The position numbers were made by a program, and so were the translations under genes. From NCBI GenBank assembly GCA_029264225.1, contig JARICB010000344.1, positions 1 to 5,729 on the forward strand: 5,729 bases of DNA. The letters run 5' to 3'. Below are positions 1-5,401 of this stretch, one piece after another (the stretch's first letter is position 1; every line of letters starts with the position of its first letter). The notes beneath the pieces were generated by a model, which saw only the letters and a list, made by a program, of their open reading frames with translations, was not told the DNA's origin and did no database searches. The stretch comes from Nocardioides sp. GTDB taxonomy: Bacteria > Actinomycetota > Actinomycetes > Propionibacteriales > Nocardioidaceae.

Positions 1-1880
1 GCCTGGTCATCTCCGAGCTGCCCTACATGGTCAACCCGGACAACCTGGCGCTGAAGATCGCCGAGCACGCCGACTCCGGTCGCATCCAGGGCATCGCCGA
101 CGTCCGCGACGACACGTCCTCGCGCACCGGCCAGCGCCTCGTCATCGTGCTGCGCCGCGACGCGGTGGCCCGGGTCGTGCTCAACAACCTCTACAAGCAC
201 ACCGAGTTGCAGAGCAACTTCTCCGCCAACATGTTGGCCCTGGTCGACGCGGTGCCGCGCACCCTGACGATCGACCAGTTCGTCAGCAACTGGGTGAGCC
301 ACCAGATCGAGGTCATCCAGCGGCGTACCCGCTTCCGCCTGGCCGAAGCCGAGCGCACCGCGCACATCTACCGCGGACTCGCCAAGGCGCTCGACGCCCT
401 CGATGACGTGATTGCGCTGATCCGCCGCTCGCCCGACGTCGAGGAGGCCCGCTCGGGGCTGATGTCGATGCTGGAGATCGACGAGATCCAGGCCAACGCG
501 ATCCTGGAGATGCAGCTGCGCCGACTCGCCGCTCTCGAGCGCCAGAAGATCATGGACCGGTTGGCCGAGCTCGAGCTGGTCATCGCCGACCTCGAGGACA
601 TTCTGGCCAACGAGACCCGTCAGCGGCAGATCATCATCGAGGAGCTCGGCGACGTCGTCGCGAAGTATGGCAACGAGCGGCGATCCCAGATCATCGCCGC
701 CGATGGCGACCTGTCCATGGAGGACCTCATCCCCGATGAGGAACTGGTCGTCTCGATCACCCGCGGCGGCTACGCCAAGCGGACCAAGGCCGACCAGTAC
801 CGCACCCAGAAGCGCGGCGGCAAGGGCGTGCGTGGCGCGACCCTGCGCGGCGACGACGTGGTGGAGCACTTCATCGCCACCACCAACCACCACTGGCTGC
901 TGTTCTTCACCACCGCCGGTCGGGTCTACCGCACCAAGGCCTACAACCTGCCCGAGGCCGCACGCGACGCGAAGGGCGGCCACGTGGCCGGGCTGTTGTC
1001 CTTCCAGCCCGACGAGGACATTGCCCAGGTGCTCGCGATCCGCGACTACGAGCAGGCGCCCTACCTGGTGCTCGCGACCCGCAACGGCCTGGTCAAGAAG
1101 ACCCGATTGGCCGACTACAACAGCCCGCGGCAGGCCGGCGTCATCGCGATCAACTTCCGCGAGGACGACGACGCCCTGATCGGCGCCGAGCTGGTCAACG
1201 CCGACGACGACATCCTGTTGGTCTCGCGGCGCGGTCAGGCGATCCGGTTCAAGGCCGACGACTCGCAGCTGCGCCCGATGGGCCGAGCAACGTCCGGTGT
1301 GACCGGCATGAAGTTCCGCGACAACGACACGGTGCTGTCGATGTCGGTCATCCGGGCCGCCCAGGTGGCGGCCGAGGAGGCTGTCGACGCTGCCGCGGAC
1401 GGTGCTGAGGTCGAGCTGGCCGACGGCGCCGAGCTCACCGACGTCCCCTTGGTGCACCAGCAGTTCGTCTTCACCATTACCGATGGCGGCTACGCCAAGC
1501 GTTCGCGGATCACCGAATACCGCACCACGGGTCGCGGTGGCCTCGGCATCAAGGCGATGACGCTGACCAACGAGGATCGCGGCGGACTGGTCGGCGCGTT
1601 CATCGTGCAGGAGGGCGACGAGATCCTCTCGATCACCCAGGCCGGTCAGGTCGTGCGTAGCCCGATCAACGAGAACTTCCGGGCCACCGGACGCTCGACC
1701 CAGGGCGTGAAGTTCGTCAGCCCGAAGAAGGGCGATGCGGTGGCCGTGGTGGCTCGCTCGGTGGAGGCCAGCGACGAGGACGAGGCGACCGAGGTGAACG
1801 ATTCCGCCGAGGTGCTCGAATCGCCTGATGCCCGCGACGATGCAACAATCGAAAATCCTGACGAGAACGCCGAGGAGTGA
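1..1880 (+). CDS. gyrA: DNA gyrase subunit A, C-terminal part (5' truncated by window edge)
   Basis: GyrA is the DNA-breaking and DNA-wrapping subunit of gyrase (GyrA2GyrB2), which adds negative supercoils using ATP. The frame is open from base 3 (LVISELPY...), giving 625 visible residues; the winged-helix part with the catalytic Tyr and quinolone-resistance region lies upstream of the window. Visible in order: end of the tower domain ([21 protein letters not shown]); the long coiled coil and tail gate at about 315-690 ([13 protein letters not shown], then [12 protein letters not shown]); then the six-bladed beta-pinwheel. The GyrA-box QKRGGKG is at 807-827 in blade 1. Later blades begin near [48 protein letters not shown] and [13 protein letters not shown] 37-codon Ala/Glu/Asp-rich insert (1353-1463) separates blades 4 and 5, and the protein ends in an acidic tail from about 1768. 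The match to actinobacterial GyrA runs the full visible length, so identity is near certain. Confidence 0.98.
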   Translation, partial: LVISELPYMVNPDNLALKIAEHADSGRIQGIADVRDDTSSRTGQRLVIVLRRDAVARVVLNNLYKHTELQSNFSANMLALVDAVPRTLTIDQFVSNWVSHQIEVIQRRTRFRLAEAERTAHIYRGLAKALDALDDVIALIRRSPDVEEARSGLMSMLEIDEIQANAILEMQLRRLAALERQKIMDRLAELELVIADLEDILANETRQRQIIIEELGDVVAKYGNERRSQIIAADGDLSMEDLIPDEELVVSITRGGYAKRTKADQYRTQKRGGKGVRGATLRGDDVVEHFIATTNHHWLLFFTTAGRVYRTKAYNLPEAARDAKGGHVAGLLSFQPDEDIAQVLAIRDYEQAPYLVLATRNGLVKKTRLADYNSPRQAGVIAINFREDDDALIGAELVNADDDILLVSRRGQAIRFKADDSQLRPMGRATSGVTGMKFRDNDTVLSMSVIRAAQVAAEEAVDAAADGAEVELADGAELTDVPLVHQQFVFTITDGGYAKRSRITEYRTTGRGGLGIKAMTLTNEDRGGLVGAFIVQEGDEILSITQAGQVVRSPINENFRATGRSTQGVKFVSPKKGDAVAVVARSVEASDEDEATEVNDSAEVLESPDARDDATIENPDENAEE

Positions 1881-1883
1881 TCC

Positions 1884-2462
1884 ATGTCCGAGCGCACCGC
1901 CCCACGACCCAGTGCGGGTGAGAGCCCGAAGGGTGCCAACGCGCCCAAAGGCTCCGACTCTGGTTCTCGCCCACCCCTCACCGAGCGGATCCAGACCAAG
2001 ATCTCCAACGCCGCGAACGAGCACCGGGCCAACGCCGCGGGGGGTGTGCCGGTCAAGGGTCGGTTGACTGCCGAGCCGGCCAAGTCGCCACGGCGGGCCC
2101 GTTTGCGGCTGACCCGGATCGACCCGTGGACGGTGATGAAGACGTCGTTCCTGCTGTCGGTCGCGTTCGGGGTCGTCACCTTCGTGGCGGTGTTCATGGT
2201 GTGGTCGGTGCTGGGTGCCTCGGGCGTGTGGGACTCGATCAACTCCACTGTGGCCAGCGTCGTCGAGGGAGACAACAACACCTCCAAGTTCGACGTCACC
2301 AACTATCTGGGAATGGGCCGGGTGCTTGGCTTCACCCTGCTCGTAAGCATCATCGACGTCATCTTGCTGACCGCAATCGCCACCCTGACGGCGTTCCTCT
2401 ACAACATGGGTGCGGCTCTCCTGGGCGGCATCGAGGTCACCCTCGCGGAGGACGAGCGCTGA
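1884..2462 (+). CDS. DUF3566 family membrane protein (Rv0007-like)
   Basis: A 192-aa protein whose ATG lies 3 bp after the gyrA stop. Its ribosome-binding site, GAGGAG at 1872-1877, sits inside the last gyrA codons, so the two are co-transcribed and probably translationally coupled. Residues 1-70 are Pro/Ala/Lys/Ser-rich and look disordered and cytoplasmic. A basic stretch (RRARLRLTRIDPW, about 70-82) precedes transmembrane helix 1 (about 88-110). A polar, Asn-rich extracytoplasmic loop follows (about 111-146), then helix 2 (about 147-172) and the conserved end GGIEVTLAEDE. The RIDPWTVMK motif, the two helices and the G-G-x-E-V-T-L end match DUF3566 proteins, which sit directly after gyrA in many actinomycetes (Rv0007 in M. 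tuberculosis). The biochemical role is unknown; the position suggests a conserved envelope function, not a gyrase role. Family assignment is confident, function is open. Confidence 0.93.
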   Translation: MSERTAPRPSAGESPKGANAPKGSDSGSRPPLTERIQTKISNAANEHRANAAGGVPVKGRLTAEPAKSPRRARLRLTRIDPWTVMKTSFLLSVAFGVVTFVAVFMVWSVLGASGVWDSINSTVASVVEGDNNTSKFDVTNYLGMGRVLGFTLLVSIIDVILLTAIATLTAFLYNMGAALLGGIEVTLAEDER

Positions 2463-2463
2463 G

Positions 2464-2484
2464 GGTGCCACCTCGATTGGCACC
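2464..2484 (+). terminator. Weak hairpin after the DUF3566 gene
   Basis: Two bases after the DUF3566 stop, GGTGCCA (2464-2470) and TGGCACC (2478-2484) form a perfect 7-bp stem with a 7-nt loop. No T-run follows, so it would be at best a weak or Rho-assisted terminator, or a 3'-end stabiliser for the gyrA-DUF3566 mRNA. The inverted repeat is certain; its role is inferred. Confidence 0.4.
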
Positions 2485-2496
2485 AGATCGGCGTCG

Positions 2497-2525
2497 TCAG
2501 GTAACCTTCGGCGTCGCCGTAATGT
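2497..2525 (+). promoter_or_regulatory. Possible promoter for the tRNA-Ile transcript
   Basis: TAATGT at 2520-2525 fits the TANNNT -10 pattern and lies 20 bp before the mature tRNA-Ile 5' end, which leaves room for a short leader. The 17-bp-spaced -35 position (TCAGGT, 2497-2502) is a poor match to TTGACA. GTACG-T-CGTAC at 2524-2534 is a small inverted repeat overlapping the expected start region. A promoter is expected here because the hairpin at 2464-2484 separates the tRNA from gyrA, but the sequence support is weak. Confidence 0.25.
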
Positions 2526-2545
2526 ACGTCGTACGGCGCAAATGC

Positions 2546-2622
2546 GGGCCTATAGCTCAGACGGTTAGAGCGCTTCCCTGATAAGGAAGAGGTCAGAGGT
2601 TCAAGTCCTCTTAGGCCCACCA
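2546..2622 (+). tRNA. tRNA-Ile (anticodon GAT)
   Basis: A complete cloverleaf, 77 nt including an encoded CCA at 2620-2622. The acceptor stem GGGCCTA (2546-2552) pairs perfectly with TAGGCCC (2612-2618), with A as discriminator. The D-arm carries the usual AGCTCAG...GGTTAGAGC. The anticodon stem CTTCC/GGAAG encloses CTGATAA, so the anticodon is GAT (2580-2582), reading AUC/AUU. The T-stem AGAGG/CCTCT encloses TTCAAGT. This is the conserved ileT that follows gyrA in actinomycetes. Confidence 0.97.
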
Positions 2623-2655
2623 CCCCGCCAGTCACACTCGCAAGGGAGCCCGACA

Positions 2656-2781
2656 ATGAAGAAGATCATCGTGCTCGCGCTGGCCGCGGCTGGCGTCGTC
2701 TTCGCCAAGAAGAAGATGGACGAGGGCAAGACCGAGCAGGCACTGTGGGCCGAGGCCACCGACACGGTTCACAAGTCCTGA
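2656..2781 (+). CDS. DLW-39 family small protein
   Basis: A 41-codon ORF starting at ATG 2656 with a good ribosome-binding site (AAGGGAG, 2642-2648, 7 nt before the start), 33 nt after tRNA-Ile. The product opens with [20 protein letters not shown]: a short hydrophobic helix flanked by lysines, so it is probably a small membrane-anchored peptide. A charged segment follows and ends in [12 protein letters not shown]. The size, the N-terminal helix, the x-L-W-x-E-A-T-D motif and the position between tRNA-Ile and tRNA-Ala fit the actinobacterial DLW-39 family, whose function is unknown. Here the signature Asp of D-L-W is Ala (A-L-W). It lies between two tRNAs with no obvious promoter, so its mRNA is probably released from a shared tRNA precursor. 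Gene callers often miss it because of its length. Confidence 0.85.
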   Translation: MKKIIVLALAAAGVVFAKKKMDEGKTEQALWAEATDTVHKS

Positions 2782-2786
2782 CCTTC

Positions 2787-2801
2787 GGCGGCTGTGCCGC
2801 C
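2787..2801 (+). other. Short hairpin between the DLW-39 ORF and tRNA-Ala
   Basis: GGCGGC (2787-2792) and GCCGCC (2796-2801) form a 6-bp all-G/C stem with a 3-nt loop. It begins 5 nt after the DLW-39 stop and ends 4 nt before tRNA-Ala. There is no T-run, so it is not a standard terminator. It could protect the mRNA 3' end or guide processing of the tRNA precursor. The inverted repeat is plain; the role is a guess. Confidence 0.35.
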
Positions 2802-2805
2802 TTGA

Positions 2806-2881
2806 GGGGCCTTGGCGCAATTGGTAGCGCACCTCGTTTGCAACGAGGGGGTTAGGGGTTCGAGTCCCCTAGGCTCCACCA
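2806..2881 (+). tRNA. tRNA-Ala (anticodon TGC)
   Basis: A complete cloverleaf, 76 nt including encoded CCA (2879-2881). The acceptor stem GGGGCCT (2806-2812) pairs with AGGCTCC (2871-2877) and contains the G3-U70 wobble pair, the main identity element for alanyl-tRNA synthetase. The anticodon stem CCTCG/CGAGG encloses TTTGCAA, so the anticodon is TGC (2839-2841). The T-arm is AGGGG-TTCGAGT-CCCCT. This is the conserved alaT partner of ileT beside gyrA. Confidence 0.97.
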
Positions 2882-2884
2882 CAC

Positions 2885-2920
2885 GAAACCGCAGGTCGGC
2901 CTGCGGTTTCTTGTCATTTC
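2885..2920 (+). terminator. Intrinsic terminator of the tRNA / DLW-39 transcript
   Basis: GAAACCGCAGG (2885-2895) and CCTGCGGTTTC (2900-2910) form a perfect 11-bp stem with the 4-nt loop TCGG, beginning 4 nt after the tRNA-Ala CCA. A T-rich stretch, TTGTCATTTC, follows on the + strand. On the - strand the flanking bases are not T-rich, so it should act only on rightward transcription. Confidence 0.85.
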
Positions 2921-3240
2921 TGAGGCGAGCTCCTCCTAGTTCTTCACCGGACCGTGGGAGACGGGTCGACAGTCGTGGCAGGGCGACTCGCGGCGTCTGA
3001 GGCAAGCTCGCTCCCAACGGATCCCCAGCGTTGCCCATGGGAGCGCTGGGCGGCCACCCGGGCCGCAGCTCACTGAGAGCGGATCCTTACGCGGAGGAGA
3101 CTCTGCGCTCGGAAAAGCTCTGCGCTCGGACGGGGCGATCGGCGACGGGCCCCGAGACACGAGGTTCTGTCGGACGGTGTGCTCGGCGTGGTCCGGGAGT
3201 CGATCTCAAGATCCCTCTTACGAGCGTCCTCCTTGCGGGA
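2921..3240. other. Intergenic stretch with no supported gene
   Basis: About 320 bp between the tRNA-Ala terminator and the 52-bp repeat array. No open frame here combines a ribosome-binding site, actinobacterial codon bias and recognisable protein. It holds a 17-bp-period direct repeat at 3101-3130 (CTCTGCGCTCGGA twice) and a looser pair, TCTGAGGCGAGCTC at 2919-2932 and TCTGAGGCAAGCTC at 2997-3010. A lone copy of the array's left-arm core, GTCGGACG, is at 3169-3176. I see no convincing promoter. Confidence 0.6.
3101..3130. repeat. Two-copy 13-bp direct repeat, 17-bp period
   Basis: CTCTGCGCTCGGA occurs at 3101-3113 and again at 3118-3130, separated by AAAG. It is probably a small slippage duplication; no function is evident. 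Confidence 0.7.
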
Positions 3241-3672
3241 CGTCCGACGAACGGGTTGGTCTGGCTGCCGGGTTGTCGGACGTCCGGGGGAACGTCCGAC
3301 GGTGGGGTTGGTGTGGCTGCCGGGTTGTCGGACGTCCGGCAACGTCCGACGGTGGGGTTGGTGTGGCTGTCGGGTTGTCGGACGTCCGGGGTGATGTCCG
3401 ACGAAGGGGTTGGTCTGGCTACCGGATCGTCGGGCGTCCCGGGGAACGTCCGACGAGGGGGTTGGTGTGGCTACCGGATCGTCGGACGTCCCGGGGAACG
3501 TCCGACGAGGGGGTGGGTGTGGCTGCCGGGTTGTCGGACGTCCGGGGCAACGTCCGACGAGGGGGTTGGTGTGGCTGCCGGGTTGTCGGACGTCCGGGGC
3601 GATGTCCGACGATGGGGTCGGTGTGGCTGCCGGATCGTCGGACGTCCCGGGGAACGTCCGACGATGGGGTCG
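3241..3672. repeat. Tandem array: eight 52-bp units plus an 18-bp partial unit
   Basis: Units start at 3241, 3293, 3343, 3395, 3447, 3499, 3551 and 3603. All are 52 bp except the second, which is 50 bp. A partial ninth copy runs 3655-3672. Each unit opens with CGTCCGACGA-like sequence (TGTCCGAC in units 4 and 8), passes through a G-rich middle such as GGGGGTTGGTGTGGCTGCC, and ends with GTCGGACGTCC and a short loop sequence. Two flavours alternate irregularly: one with GGTTGTCGG and loop CCGGGG, the other with GATCGTCGG and loop CCCGGGGA. Unit differences are point changes, so the array is diverged, not freshly amplified. It lies between converging transcription units: the + strand tRNA terminator on the left and the 3' end of the - strand operon on the right. 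Since 52 is not a multiple of 3, the array changes reading frame each unit and is not a protein repeat. Confidence 0.97.
3273..3664 (+). other. Series of eight regularly spaced hairpins within the array
   Basis: At every unit junction an 11-nt left arm (consensus TYGTCGGACGT) faces an 11-nt right arm (consensus ACGTCCGACGA) across an 8-nt loop, or 6 nt in hairpin 2. Left arms start at 3273, 3325, 3375, 3427, 3479, 3531, 3583 and 3635; the last right arm ends at 3664. Hairpins 5 and 8 are perfect 11-bp stems, and the others contain only G-U/T wobbles when read on the + strand. No T-runs follow, so these are not ordinary terminators. Whether they act in RNA, in single-stranded DNA or as protein-binding palindromes cannot be told from sequence. 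Confidence 0.8.
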
Positions 3673-3842
3673 CCGAGCAACCGAGATGGCGGAGCGAGCG
3701 GTGTGGAAGTCGGGTCTGCTGCAGCAAGTGTCAGCCCGGAGTGCCCCCACTACCGCGTGAGTATCGAGCATTCGCCGCGGCTCATGGGGCACCCGATGCT
3801 CGTGACCATCGCAGTCCCGAGAGTCGATCGCCAGGCATACGT
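3673..3842. other. Short intergenic stretch between the array and the - strand operon
   Basis: About 170 bp with no supported gene. It includes a short palindrome, TGCTGCAGCA, just before the AAGTGTCAGC stretch near 3730. I see no strong stem with a T-run downstream of the - strand operon, so its terminator is either Rho-dependent or lies within the hairpin array. Confidence 0.5.
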
Positions 3843-4142
3843 TCAGGCCAGGCGCTTGACCCGACTCCGATGATCGCCCGCGTTTTCACCCTTGATCTCG
3901 GTCCGTGTCGTGCCACGCACCTTGTCCACCTTGTCGTCCTCGCCCGTGACGGGCTGGGACTCGATGATGGTCTCCTTCTCGAAGTGATGAGACTTGTTGG
4001 TGTTGCGGCAGTACTGGAACAACGCCCAATAGACGCCTCCTGCCCCGGCTGGCCCGAAGAGAAGGACGTACCACGGGGCGCCGTCCGACTCGGCTGCCGC
4101 CAGGACGATGGCGTGTGCCGCCTCCAGCACGAGCGCGCTCAT
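3843..4142 (-). CDS. Small membrane protein, unrecognised (99 aa)
   Basis: This is the last gene of the - strand operon. Its ATG (4142-4140) overlaps the stop of the zinc-ribbon gene as ATGA, which indicates translational coupling; there is no separate Shine-Dalgarno. Longer upstream starts in this frame would lie wholly inside the zinc-ribbon gene and were rejected. Residues 4-18 are hydrophobic (VLEAAHAIVLAAA) and could be part of a signal or short helix. Residues 23-44 (PWYVLLFGPAGAGGVYWALFQY) form a convincing transmembrane segment with a GPAGAGG turn. The remaining 55 residues are hydrophilic and highly charged (HHFEKETIIESQPVTGEDDKVDKVRG..., ending SRVKRLA) and probably cytoplasmic. I do not recognise the family. 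The context suggests a membrane partner of the SPFH and zinc-ribbon proteins. The reading frame and coupling are well supported, the function is not. Confidence 0.8.
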   Translation of the reverse strand: MSALVLEAAHAIVLAAAESDGAPWYVLLFGPAGAGGVYWALFQYCRNTNKSHHFEKETIIESQPVTGEDDKVDKVRGTTRTEIKGENAGDHRSRVKRLA

Positions 4143-5401
4143 GAGGCTGCCAGAATCAGGATGGCGATGGCTTCGAGCACGGTCCCCGCGGTCAATGCCG
4201 CAACGGCCAGCCTCCCGTGGGAGACAGCCACACTGCCCATGGTCTCCCCGGTGCGTCCGTTGACTGCGATGTAGTGCACCATCGGTTGCCCCTTCTTCTC
4301 CTCGTAGTACGAGTAGAGCCACACAGGCAGATACATCGACACCCACCGGGTGCCGTGGACAGTGAGCCGTTCGGCCTCCCACCGCACTCCACGGTCGTAC
4401 TTCTTGATAGATCCCTGGACCTGCGATCTCGCAATGGAGAGCAACTGGTGCTCAAGGGCCGGCACCAGTGCCGAGATGTCTTGGTCGCGACGCTCGGAGG
4501 TGTACCCGACCAGGTAGTTGGCGTTCCACTGCACCGCGCTTTTGGTATCGAACGGCAGGATCGTGTTGATCACGTTGTTGGTGTTGACGAACGCCCTCAT
4601 GTCGGCCCGGTTGGCCGAGGATTCCAGGGTCAGGTCATCGACCGTGAAGTCGACATGACGATCAACCCGGTAGACATCCGCGTCGTAGACCGTCTCCTCG
4701 TCGTCACCGCTGCCGCGGGTGTAACTGCGGGTCTGGACCTCGCCACGACCTTCGACGTCAGCACTGACATTTCCGTCGATGACCATGTAGGGGAGGTAGA
4801 CGCCGACCACGTTCTCCGGGGTGAACTCGGCCAGGAAGCGCCGATTCGCGAAGATTCTTCTCTTGTGTGCGAACGTCCTGACGTGCTCGACCGCCTGCTC
4901 CTTGGTGATGCTGAAGGGCAGCACTGCGTCGGGCACCGAGCCGTTGGGCACCTGCTCATTGACGGTAAGCACGTGTCGACACCAGTGACAGCGTGACGAC
5001 GTGGCCTCGGCCGTGTTGACCACCACCTCGGCGCCACAGCCGGAGCACTTCATCGTCAGCATCGAGGCGTCCGCGTCGATGTCGGAGGCACCGGAAGCCA
5101 TCGTGGTGCCCGTCAAGCTGCGAAGATCTCCTTCCTGGGACACCAGCGACTCAATGTGGGCCTCGGCCCACTCATGGCGGCAGAACAGGCAGATCAACTG
5201 GCCAGTCGTCACGCGCAGCTGAATCTCGGTCGATCCGCACTTCGGGCAGCGATTGACGCCGTCCTCCGCACTCTCGTTGGTTGTGTCGATGACCACGTCG
5301 CCGGGAGGGGCGGGATCCGTTAGATGGAGGTCATGGACATCCTGCGGGGGAGCGTCCTCTGATGGCATGGGGAAGTCACTGGTCGATTCTCTTGGGCTCA
5401 A
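4139..5401 (-). CDS. TFIIB-type zinc-ribbon protein with C-terminal membrane segment (YdjG-like)
   Basis: A 420-aa protein. Residues 1-50 are acidic and Pro-rich, probably disordered. Zinc ribbon 1 has C52-P-K-C55 and C71-L-F-C74; zinc ribbon 2 has C119-S-G-C122 and C138-H-W-C141, so all eight ligands are present. A long globular region follows (about 160-390) with family-like stretches: LPFSITKEQA near 161, VYLPYMVIDG near 201, then YLPVWLYSYYEEK and HYIAVNGRTGETMGSV before the end. Residues 397-419 are strongly hydrophobic, probably a tail membrane anchor. Proteins of this build are annotated as TFIIB-type zinc-ribbon proteins (older records misname them PriA-like); Bacillus YdjG is a comparable membrane-associated member. 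The chosen start is TTG at 5401, overlapping the upstream stop as TTGA; ATG at 5368 (residue 12) is the alternative, and neither has a strong ribosome-binding site. Despite the ribbon's name, transcription activity is not implied. The family is confident; the role is inferred from neighbours. Confidence 0.9.
   Translation of the reverse strand: MSPRESTSDFPMPSEDAPPQDVHDLHLTDPAPPGDVVIDTTNESAEDGVNRCPKCGSTEIQLRVTTGQLICLFCRHEWAEAHIESLVSQEGDLRSLTGTTMASGASDIDADASMLTMKCSGCGAEVVVNTAEATSSRCHWCRHVLTVNEQVPNGSVPDAVLPFSITKEQAVEHVRTFAHKRRIFANRRFLAEFTPENVVGVYLPYMVIDGNVSADVEGRGEVQTRSYTRGSGDDEETVYDADVYRVDRHVDFTVDDLTLESSANRADMRAFVNTNNVINTILPFDTKSAVQWNANYLVGYTSERRDQDISALVPALEHQLLSIARSQVQGSIKKYDRGVRWEAERLTVHGTRWVSMYLPVWLYSYYEEKKGQPMVHYIAVNGRTGETMGSVAVSHGRLAVAALTAGTVLEAIAILILAAS

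Noticed and set aside
667..1179. Ser/Thr/Pro/Arg-rich open frame inside gyrA on the + strand
   Set aside because: It is the shifted-frame shadow of gyrA codons, with composition typical of out-of-frame high-GC DNA.
2936..3160. Possible small gene on the - strand left of the array
   Set aside because: Arg/Pro/Ser-rich composition, no ribosome-binding site, no recognisable family; it looks like chance open frame in high-GC DNA.
3241..3672. CRISPR array
   Set aside because: The partly palindromic ~30-bp element with ~22-bp gaps looks CRISPR-like at first, but the gaps are nearly identical to each other, not unique spacers, and no cas gene is present.
3920..3928. DnaA-box-like TTGTCCACC
   Set aside because: A single near match inside the coding region of the 99-aa membrane protein, with no cluster of further boxes; not evidence of an origin.
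3031..4274. Long open frames across the repeat array on both strands, giving Gly/Val/Arg- or Pro/Thr/Arg-rich repeat proteins
   Set aside because: Several frames on both strands are open at once because the GC-rich unit lacks stops. The 52-bp period shifts the frame every unit, there are no ribosome-binding sites, and one such frame runs antisense into the real operon.
3843..4382. Longer version of the 99-aa protein starting far upstream
   Set aside because: The extra N-terminal residues lie entirely inside the well-supported zinc-ribbon gene in another frame and look random; the ATGA overlap start at 4142 explains the gene.
4217..4996. Open frame on the + strand opposite the zinc-ribbon gene
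   Set aside because: Antisense shadow of a gene with intact zinc ligands and family motifs; no ribosome-binding site or recognisable domain on this strand.
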